A stretch of DNA of 5,085 nt from Fidelibacterota bacterium (lineage in GTDB: Bacteria > Fidelibacterota > Fidelibacteria > Fidelibacterales > Fidelibacteraceae): NCBI GenBank assembly GCA_030629925.1, contig DAOVOB010000112.1, forward strand, positions 1-5,085, given 5' to 3'. Each line of letters starts with the position of its first letter. The first letter of the stretch is position 1. The notes beneath the pieces were generated by a model that did no database searches, had not been told where the DNA came from, and was given only the letters and a program-made list of their open reading frames with translations. Shown here one piece after another: positions 1-5,085 of the stretch. The position numbers and the translations under genes are program-made.

Positions 1-10
1 ACGACGCGTT

Positions 11-34
11 ACGAGTCACGAGTCACGAGTCACG
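11..34. repeat. Heptanucleotide tandem repeat, unit ACGAGTC
   Basis: Three perfect copies of ACGAGTC (11-17, 18-24, 25-31) are followed by a partial copy (ACG, 32-34). The array stops one base before the inverted repeat that carries the hinT ribosome binding site, so it lies in the hinT leader or promoter region. It matches the other two 7-bp arrays of the window in period and roughly in sequence. The repeat is read directly; no function can be assigned. Confidence 0.9.
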
Positions 35-53
35 ATAAAACCGGAGGTTTTAT
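35..53 (+). promoter_or_regulatory. Inverted repeat enclosing the hinT ribosome binding site and start
   Basis: ATAAAACC (35-42) and GGTTTTAT (46-53) are perfect reverse complements around the 3-base loop GGA. The Shine-Dalgarno sequence GGAGG (43-47) occupies the loop and the top of the 3' arm, and the arm ends in the first two bases of the ATG at 52. The spacing from GGAGG to ATG is only 4 bases, slightly short. If the RNA hairpin forms it would hide both the ribosome binding site and the start codon. The stem is mostly A-U, so it would be weak. The regulatory role is inference. Confidence 0.5.
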
Positions 54-393
54 GGACAATTGCATTTTTTGTAAGATTGCAGCAAAAGAAATTCCCTCAA
101 CAAGCGTGTATGAAGACGATTATCTCCTTGCCTTTCGTGATCTTAATCCTCAAGCCCCCGAACACATCCTTATTATCCCCAAGAAACATATTGCCCGTAT
201 CGAAAACTTAACTACAGACGATACAGAACTTATGGGTCGTTTGCTTGTTGCTGCTAAGAAAATCGCAGATGATCTTGGACTTAAAAACGGGTATCGACTG
301 GTATTCAATAATGGTCCCGATGGCGGTCAGGAAGTAGAACATATTCATTTGCACCTCATGGGTGGAAGGAAATTTTCTTGGCCGGCAGGATAA
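52..393 (+). CDS. hinT: HinT-type HIT family hydrolase (purine nucleoside phosphoramidase)
   Basis: A complete 113-residue histidine-triad protein, the usual length for bacterial HinT. Known members are small dimeric cytosolic enzymes that cleave the P-N bond of AMP-lysine and other nucleoside phosphoramidates. They can also remove AMP from aminoacyl-adenylate by-products. The triad H97-I-H99-L-H101-L-M fits HxHxHxx, and H99 is the expected nucleophile by analogy with HINT. It sits in the typical context GGQEV-x-HIHLHLMGGR. The N-terminus has C4-x-x-C7, and H46 lies in 'PKKHI'; these are candidate zinc ligands seen in many HINT-branch proteins. The segment AFRDLNPQAPEHILIIPK (about 27-44) closely resembles E. 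coli HinT. The end 'GGRKFSWPAG' is the normal family C-terminus, so the gene is not truncated. The ATG at 52 is supported by GGAGG at 43-47 and by alignment to the family N-terminus. The family is near certain; the exact physiological substrate is unknown. Confidence 0.95.
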   Translation: MDNCIFCKIAAKEIPSTSVYEDDYLLAFRDLNPQAPEHILIIPKKHIARIENLTTDDTELMGRLLVAAKKIADDLGLKNGYRLVFNNGPDGGQEVEHIHLHLMGGRKFSWPAG

Positions 394-413
394 CAATTGA
401 CAATTGACAATTG
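393..413. repeat. Heptanucleotide tandem repeat, unit ACAATTG
   Basis: Three perfect copies of ACAATTG (393-399, 400-406, 407-413). The first base of the array is the last base of the hinT stop codon TAA (391-393), so the repeat abuts the coding region without touching the protein. More copies of the unit occur downstream at 421-427 and 465-471, with a near copy at 472-478. Confidence 0.9.
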
Positions 414-415
414 AT

Positions 416-478
416 AAAGGACAATTGACAAGCCTTCGCTAAAGCTTCGGCCTGCAGGCAAAGGACAATTGACAATTA
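416..478. repeat. 16-bp direct repeat flanking a palindrome-rich spacer
   Basis: The 16-mer AAAGGACAATTGACAA occurs at 416-431 and again at 460-475, a 44-base period. Each copy includes one ACAATTG heptad. The 28-base spacer (432-459) is richer in G and C than its surroundings. It contains AAGCTT (442-447) and the 10-bp perfect palindrome GCCTGCAGGC (450-459). The arrangement suggests heptad sequence that was duplicated or interrupted by a small palindromic unit. No coding potential is seen. Confidence 0.75.
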
Positions 479-492
479 AAACGAAACAGCTC

Positions 493-556
493 GTCATCCT
501 GAAAAATTTCTGCAGGAAATTTATTCAGCCCGAAGGGTCCCGAAGGGAGATCTCCG
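493..556 (+). repeat. Hairpin-bearing intergenic repeat, GTCATC...AGATCT type, left copy
   Basis: It begins CGTCATCCTGAA (493-504) and ends in the 10-bp palindrome GGAGATCTCC (546-555). Inside is a long hairpin: CTGAA (499-503) plus AAATTTC (504-510) pair with GAAATTT (516-522) and TTCAG (524-528), giving 12 pairs with one bulged A at 523 and loop TGCAG. Next come two copies of CCCGAAGGG (529-537 and 539-547), each itself a 3-bp stem with a GAA loop. Elements of this general form, GTCATC...GAAG...GAGATCT, recur between genes in many FCB-group genomes; that statement is from memory. The related copy at 703-747 lies in the opposite orientation. Confidence 0.65.
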
Positions 557-662
557 TGAGAATTCCAGATATATAATATTTTTGAACATTCCCCAATTTT
601 TAAACCACTACCACGCTCTTTGTGTTACGTCCGGTAGTCAAGTTCAGGATGTTTGGATATTC

Positions 663-690
663 ACAACTTACAACTCATCACTCACAACTC
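663..690. repeat. Degenerate heptanucleotide tandem repeat, unit ACAACTC
   Basis: Four consecutive 7-base units, ACAACTT, ACAACTC, ATCACTC and ACAACTC, fill 28 bases exactly. Two units are identical and the other two differ from them by one and two bases. It lies between the two inverted hairpin elements. The unit resembles those of the arrays at 11-34 and 393-413 and is the most diverged of the three. Confidence 0.7.
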
Positions 691-702
691 TTTCTCATGA
701 AT

Positions 703-747
703 AGATCTCTCCGCTACGTCACCTATGGTGACTTCGGTCGAGATGAC
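703..747 (-). repeat. Hairpin-bearing intergenic repeat, inverted right copy
   Basis: Read on the - strand it starts TTGTCATCTCGACCGAAG and ends GGAGAGATCT, matching the frame of the copy at 493-556 (GTCATC...GAAGGGAGATCT) but with a different centre. On the + strand GTCACC (718-723) pairs with GGTGAC (727-732) around the loop TAT. Outer pairs are CCG (711-713) with CGG (735-737) and ATCTC (705-709) with GAGAT (740-744). The result is a compound hairpin. There is no T-run after it, so I do not call it a terminator. Confidence 0.65.
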
Positions 748-785
748 AAATCTATTTAAACCTTGTATTTAAGCCCTTATTTCTG

Positions 786-816
786 TTTGAAAAAGGGGCA
801 TTTTGTTATAAATTAC
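786..816 (+). promoter_or_regulatory. Candidate smc promoter
   Basis: TTTG (786-789), 19 bases, then TAAATTAC (809-816) roughly fits the Bacteroidota promoter pattern of TTTG followed by TAnnTTTG, although the last two bases of the second box do not match. The same place also reads as a sigma-70-like pair: TTGAAA (787-792), a 16-base spacer and TAAATT (809-814). Transcription would start shortly before the ATG at 840 and leave a leader of a few tens of bases at most. Its position just upstream of smc and downstream of the repeats is sensible, but the match is only moderate. Confidence 0.35.
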
Positions 817-839
817 ACCGTTAAAATTACGAACTGAGA

Positions 840-3800
840 ATGTATATATCTAAACTGGAAATTGTGGGTTTTAAATCCTTTGCGACAAAGACTGTTTTAC
901 AGTTCGGACAAGGGGTTACGGCGGTCATCGGACCCAATGGTTGCGGCAAGAGTAATGTTGTTGACGCTATCCGATGGGTAATGGGTGAACAGAAAACACA
1001 TCTTCTCCGTTCCGAATCAATGGTGGATATTATTTTTTCGGGATCAAAGAACCGGAAACCCGTGAATTATGCAGAAGTTTCGCTGACAATTCATAACAGA
1101 AGCGGGAAACTGGGTGTCGCTTATACCGACGTTCAGGTGGGTCGTCGTCTTTATCGTGATGGAAGTAGTGAGTATCTTTTAAATGAAGTTCCTGTTCGTC
1201 TCAAAGATCTCCAAAATCTTTTTATCGATACCGGTATGAGCAATAATGCTTATTCTGTGATTGAGCTCAAGATGGTTGAAGAGATTTTGAATGAAGATAA
1301 AGCCCAGCGGAAACTTCTTTTTGAAGAAGCTGCAGGTATCAATAGATATAAATCCCAGCGTCGCTCTGCTAAACGCAAACTCGATGCAACCCAGGAAGAT
1401 CTTGCCCGACTGGAAGATATCGTTTACGAAGTTGAAAGTAATGTCCGTAGTCTAAAACGCCAATTAGGTCGGTATGAGAAATATGAAGGCTATGCAGAAG
1501 AACTGAAAAAACTCGAGATCACGCTGGCACAGACAAATTGGTATGATTACGAAGACAAGATCGTACCCCTGGAAAAGCAGCTTTCGAACAACCAAGTGCA
1601 AAATGAAGAAACAGGTAAGCAGTTGGGTATTGAAGAAGCTATGTTGTCCAGCTATAAGAATGAACTGACAAGCATTGAAAAAGAAATGCAGTCCATCAAT
1701 GATGTATTGCAAGAAATGAATGAGAAGATCAATGCCGAATCATCTAAGCGTTTGGTCTGGCAAGAAAAAATCGCCAACGCTCAGCGAAATAAAGAACGAT
1801 TACGGACCGAGAAAGAGAATGCTAAAACTCGCTTGCAGACTAATATTGAATTACAGGAAACTTTATCTTCACAACTAGGTGAAGATGATCCTGAATTGAT
1901 CAAAATGCGCGAGGAGTTAGATACAGCCCGAACAAATTTTGAAGAAGTACAAAAAATATTCCAGAATGCGACCCATAAACTTGATGACATGCGGCAAGAT
2001 GTTCGCGAACAACAAAATCGTTTAGCTGATATACAACAACAGATTCTTCGTTTGCGTGATCAACGTAAACAGTATGCACGTCTCCAAGATGAAGAAATTC
2101 AACGACGGGGACAATTGATCACACGCTCCGGAACCCAGGAAGAACAGGTTGTTTCTCTTAAGAAAGAATTGATCGAAAAAGAAAAAGAACTCGAAAATGT
2201 AACATCTCTCGTTGAAAGCTCAGAAAGTGAACGACGTGAGCTTGAAAATAATATACAGGAATTGAATCGCGATATTGTACATCGTCAAACGGCCTATGAA
2301 CGCAATCGTAGTGACGCAGCTTTTTACGAAGATCTGGTAGAATCACTTGAAGGTTATAATCCCGGTGTTAAATATGTCATGAAGACACTCAAACATCCCG
2401 GGATCAGAGGCACCGTAGCTGAATTGATCTCTGTGGATGATGAATATACTACAGCGATCGAGATTGCACTGGGAAATGTTGCTAAATATTTAGTTGCAGA
2501 GAAAAAATCAGATGCCATGGATGTGATCGAAGAACTTAAACGGACACAGCGTGGCCGGGTTAGTATTGCACCCCTGGATGTCATGAAGAAACGTGTTAAG
2601 CCGCCAATAAATAATCCTTTCAAAGATGGTAACGTTCTTACCCACGCAGTTGATATTGTGCATGCCGATAAAAAAAATCACTTATTGATAGATTATTTTC
2701 TCGGAAATGTTCTTGTCGTTAAGTCTTTGCGAGACCTTTCTCAAGATGCTCTTAAGGATGGTCGTTTTCGCTATGTAACACTTGATGGTGATTATATGGA
2801 CCAGCGAGCCATGATACGAGGTGGAAAAGGCAGTAACAGAAGTCAGCAGATCATTGGGCGACAGGAAAAACTCAATGAATTGAATAAATTGGCTGAAAAA
2901 TTGAAAAACGATCTTGAAGCCGGTAAGGCTGAACGCGAAGAACTGGAAAAGAAACGCCTGACACTGATCAAAGAGATCGGTGAAAGATCACGTTCTTCCA
3001 AATCTCTCATGCATGAGCGCATGGAACTCGAAAAGAAAATGTCTGCTTTATCTTATGCCGTAGAACACCAGCATGACAGTATGGAAGAGATCGACAAAAA
3101 AACCGAAGACTATGCAAGACGCATCCTTGAGATCGATCGGCAAGTCACAAGTTCAGAAGATTCTTTACAGGCAATAAAATCGGATGAAAGTAAAGCCCAA
3201 ACCGATCTTGAACGTTTCCGTGCGGAATATGCAAGCATCATGAATAAACGCGATACATTGAACGCGGAACTTCAGGATATGCGGGTTGCTTTGATCGCTC
3301 ATGAAAAAGAAAAAGATAATGTCCGTTTCCAATATAAAAATGCAACTGCTACAATCGAAGAGATGACAAAACGTCTCGAAGAGATCGAAGAACAGCATCT
3401 TGATCTTAATGCTCTGATCAGCGATGGCGAGAAGACCATGATATCTTTAAAAGATATTTTAGAAAGTCTTAGATCAGAGCGGGAAAAAGAACGGGAAAAA
3501 AGAGATACAGTCTATAAACAACTCAGTGCAAAGCGTGATCAGATCCAGAATGTAGAACAGGCTATAACAGAGCGACATCGCCGCCGCGAAGATGTTTTTG
3601 AAACCTTGCGCGATCTTGAGGTTAGAGTCAACGATTTTCATTTAAGACAGAATCAGCTTAAAGAGCGCATGTTTGATCGTTATCATATTGATATTTTGAA
3701 ACGCCCTTACGAACCTATGGATATGGATCTGCCTGAAATGGAAGACAAGATCCAAAAATTATCACACAGAATTGAACTTATCGGTCCAATCAATATGGCG

Positions 3801-4397
3801 GTTCGCGAGGAGTATAACGAACAATCTACTCGCTTGAATTTTCTTAAAGAACAACGTGAGGACCTTTTTGGCGCTGAAGCCAGTATCACGGAAACTCTTG
3901 ATAAGCTTGATAACGAAGCACGAAAACAATTCACTGAGATTTTTACTCAGATTCGTGAAAATTATAAAAAAACATATAAGCTCTTTTTTGAACAGGGTGA
4001 GTGTGATATTCGACTTGAAGGATCAAATGACCCACTTGAGGCGGATGTGGAAATATTCTCTCGTCCTAAAGGACGACAGATGAAATCCTTGCGTGCCCTG
4101 TCCGGTGGAGAGAAAGCCCTGACAGCCATCGCGTTACTCTTTGCAATTTATCTGGTCAAACCTTCCCCATATTGTATTCTGGATGAAGTCGATGCTCCTC
4201 TTGATGATACAAATGTTAAACGATTTACACATGCGCTCAAACATTTTACCGAAAGAACGCAGTTTATTATTGTTACACACAATAAATTGACCATGCACGC
4301 CTGCGATTATCTCTATGGAATCACCATGCAGGAAGAAGGGGTTTCCAGTGTTGTCTCTGTGAAATTCAAAGGCAATGAACTCGAAAACTTAAAATAA
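840..4397 (+). CDS. smc: Chromosome segregation/condensation ATPase SMC
   Basis: A complete 1185-residue SMC, the normal length for the family. SMC dimers form ring-shaped, ATP-driven complexes, usually with ScpA and ScpB, that organise and help segregate the nucleoid. Seen in order: N-terminal ATPase half starting MYISKLEIVGFKSFA, with Walker A GPNGCGKSN (31-39) and an R-loop-like segment LLRSES (55-60); first coiled-coil arm (about 170-500); hinge (about 510-665) with GIRGTVAEL near 521 and MIRGGKG near 657; second arm (about 665-1040) leading to the IGPINMAVREEY neck; C-terminal ATPase half with signature LSGGEKA (1087-1093), Walker B CILDE (D1115, catalytic E1116), D-loop DAPLDD (1118-1123) and H-loop H1147. 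The Q-loop is unusual: IELK (141-144) replaces the common IGQG, so the Gln position is L143. No scpA or scpB is in view. The ATG at 840 matches the family N-terminus exactly although no clear Shine-Dalgarno sequence precedes it. The next gene follows after 11 bases. Confidence 0.97.
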   Translation: MYISKLEIVGFKSFATKTVLQFGQGVTAVIGPNGCGKSNVVDAIRWVMGEQKTHLLRSESMVDIIFSGSKNRKPVNYAEVSLTIHNRSGKLGVAYTDVQVGRRLYRDGSSEYLLNEVPVRLKDLQNLFIDTGMSNNAYSVIELKMVEEILNEDKAQRKLLFEEAAGINRYKSQRRSAKRKLDATQEDLARLEDIVYEVESNVRSLKRQLGRYEKYEGYAEELKKLEITLAQTNWYDYEDKIVPLEKQLSNNQVQNEETGKQLGIEEAMLSSYKNELTSIEKEMQSINDVLQEMNEKINAESSKRLVWQEKIANAQRNKERLRTEKENAKTRLQTNIELQETLSSQLGEDDPELIKMREELDTARTNFEEVQKIFQNATHKLDDMRQDVREQQNRLADIQQQILRLRDQRKQYARLQDEEIQRRGQLITRSGTQEEQVVSLKKELIEKEKELENVTSLVESSESERRELENNIQELNRDIVHRQTAYERNRSDAAFYEDLVESLEGYNPGVKYVMKTLKHPGIRGTVAELISVDDEYTTAIEIALGNVAKYLVAEKKSDAMDVIEELKRTQRGRVSIAPLDVMKKRVKPPINNPFKDGNVLTHAVDIVHADKKNHLLIDYFLGNVLVVKSLRDLSQDALKDGRFRYVTLDGDYMDQRAMIRGGKGSNRSQQIIGRQEKLNELNKLAEKLKNDLEAGKAEREELEKKRLTLIKEIGERSRSSKSLMHERMELEKKMSALSYAVEHQHDSMEEIDKKTEDYARRILEIDRQVTSSEDSLQAIKSDESKAQTDLERFRAEYASIMNKRDTLNAELQDMRVALIAHEKEKDNVRFQYKNATATIEEMTKRLEEIEEQHLDLNALISDGEKTMISLKDILESLRSEREKEREKRDTVYKQLSAKRDQIQNVEQAITERHRRREDVFETLRDLEVRVNDFHLRQNQLKERMFDRYHIDILKRPYEPMDMDLPEMEDKIQKLSHRIELIGPINMAVREEYNEQSTRLNFLKEQREDLFGAEASITETLDKLDNEARKQFTEIFTQIRENYKKTYKLFFEQGECDIRLEGSNDPLEADVEIFSRPKGRQMKSLRALSGGEKALTAIALLFAIYLVKPSPYCILDEVDAPLDDTNVKRFTHALKHFTERTQFIIVTHNKLTMHACDYLYGITMQEEGVSSVVSVKFKGNELENLK

Positions 4398-4408
4398 GAA
4401 GACTAGCC

Positions 4409-5085
4409 ATGAAGAAATGCACACTAATATTATTAGTGGTATTATTCAGCCTTTTATCTGCAAACGATTTTCGTTTCTTTGCTGATTATGCCACATTTTA
4501 CGACAATGAGAAATCATTTGTCGAATTATACTATATGCTGCCTCGTTTTGAAATGGAACGCCAAGAAGCGGCGAATGGCGATTCATACGGTAAATTCCTT
4601 CTGGCTGTAAATATCTTTCAAGGTGAAGAAAAAGTATATGCCAAGACACTGATGATTGATGATGTGCTTTCGGCAGGTGATACATTAAGATCAAATGACT
4701 TTATACCGGAAATATTGGCACTACATCTACTCCCGGGTACTTACCGTATGAATTCAATAGTGAAAGATATGAATTCCGGAAAATTGTCTGAGCGCGAAGG
4801 TCCCCTTGAAGTGAGAGCTTACGATCTGTCTGTTTTGAATATCAGCGATATTGAGATCGCCTCTTACGTGGGATATACTCAAGATGCTAACAAATTTACC
4901 AAATTGGGAACATACGATGTGGTTCCACAAGCGAATCCTGAATTTGATAAGTATATGGGTATATTTTATACCTATTTTGAAATTTACGAATTGACGGACG
5001 GAGGAAAATATACTTTCTATAGTTCAATGCGAGATCTTAACGATAAAATAGTTCTTGAAAATGAAGTTGTAGAAAGAATATCTCC
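4409..5085 (+). CDS. Secreted protein, probable GWxTD-domain family, N-terminal part
   Basis: The gene is open for 225 codons and is cut by the window end. It begins MKKCTLILLVVLFSLLSA, a typical Sec signal peptide (basic start, hydrophobic core) with likely cleavage after A18; no cysteine follows, so it is not an obvious lipoprotein. The mature part is rich in beta-prone segments. It has features I associate with the N-terminal beta-sandwich region of GWxTD-domain proteins: FADYATFY...KSFVELYYMLP (about 24-45), LLPGTYRM followed by VKDMNSGKL (about 110-126), LNISDIEIAS (about 142-151) and YTYFEIYELTDGGKYTFY. The defining GWxTD motif would lie beyond the window, so the name is an inference from overall resemblance. 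The function of that family is poorly known; it acts outside the cytoplasm. The start lies 11 bases after the smc stop, preceded by purine-rich AAGAAGA (a weak ribosome binding site), so it is probably cotranscribed with smc. Confidence 0.7.
   Translation, partial: MKKCTLILLVVLFSLLSANDFRFFADYATFYDNEKSFVELYYMLPRFEMERQEAANGDSYGKFLLAVNIFQGEEKVYAKTLMIDDVLSAGDTLRSNDFIPEILALHLLPGTYRMNSIVKDMNSGKLSEREGPLEVRAYDLSVLNISDIEIASYVGYTQDANKFTKLGTYDVVPQANPEFDKYMGIFYTYFEIYELTDGGKYTFYSSMRDLNDKIVLENEVVERIS

Larger units (their letters stand above)
394..839. other. Repeat-rich noncoding interval between hinT and smc
   Basis: This 446-base stretch has no open reading frame that I can support on either strand. It holds heptad repeats and a 16-bp duplication (393-478), a hairpin element (493-556), an AT-rich segment without recognised content (about 557-662), a third heptad array (663-690), an inverted copy of the hairpin element (703-747), and a candidate smc promoter (786-816). 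No tRNA, riboswitch or classical stem-plus-T-run terminator is evident: the strong hairpin at 499-528 is followed by CCCGAAGGG, not by T residues. Confidence 0.75.

Noticed and set aside
208..396. Open frame of 62 codons on the - strand opposite hinT
   Set aside because: It is antisense to the conserved histidine-triad coding region and has no independent support.
397..474. Four perfect TTGACA hexamers (397-402, 404-409, 425-430, 469-474) that look like -35 boxes
   Set aside because: They follow from the ACAATTG repeat unit, and none has a good -10 box at 16-18 bases downstream.
572..584. TATAAT (572-577) overlapping TATTTTTG (577-584), a match to both the sigma-70 -10 and the Bacteroidota -7 patterns
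   Set aside because: No -35 or TTTG element lies at the right distance upstream, and the stretch is simply AT-rich. The pair at 786-816 is a better placed smc promoter.
718..732. GTCACC-TAT-GGTGAC hairpin as an intrinsic terminator
   Set aside because: No T-run follows, and it sits inside the inverted repeat element at 703-747, which explains it better.
3856..4083. Open frame of 75 codons on the + strand in another frame within smc
   Set aside because: It overlaps the conserved C-terminal coding region of smc fully, has no recognisable domain, and is a frame shadow.
4446..4694. Open frame of 82 codons on the - strand
   Set aside because: It lies opposite the start of the secreted protein gene, which has a signal peptide and family-like sequence; the antisense frame shows no motif.

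Overview
This 5.1 kb window looks like an ordinary chromosomal segment of moderate-to-low GC from a bacterium of the FCB (Bacteroidota/Chlorobi/Calditrichota/Marinimicrobia-like) group. I place it there by inference from three things: the SMC protein carries the FCB-style 'IELKMVEEIL' segment in place of 'IGQGKVEEI', the last gene resembles the secreted GWxTD-domain family found mostly in this group, and the main gene lacks a clear Shine-Dalgarno sequence. I cannot name the genus.

Layout, all genes on the + strand. (1) 1-51: a short upstream flank with a 7-bp tandem repeat, then a small inverted repeat that contains the ribosome binding site of the next gene. (2) 52-393: a complete HinT-type HIT-family hydrolase. 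(3) 394-839: a 446-bp noncoding interval made largely of small repeats: two further 7-bp arrays, a 16-bp direct duplication, and two inverted, diverged copies of a GTCATC...AGATCT hairpin element. A plausible smc promoter lies at its right end. (4) 840-4397: a complete chromosome-condensation ATPase, SMC, of 1185 residues, with both ATPase halves, two coiled-coil arms and a hinge. (5) 4409-5085: the first 225 codons of a secreted protein that looks like the N-terminal region of a GWxTD-domain protein. It starts 11 bases after the smc stop and runs off the window.

smc and the GWxTD-like gene are probably cotranscribed. hinT is separated from them by the repeat-rich interval and is probably an independent unit. 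I see no mobile-element gene, RNA gene, CRISPR array or defence system, and nothing that amounts to a new biological system. The points most worth a second look are the three heptanucleotide arrays that share one pattern (ACRANTS), the ribosome binding site hairpin at hinT, and the non-canonical Q-loop of SMC.
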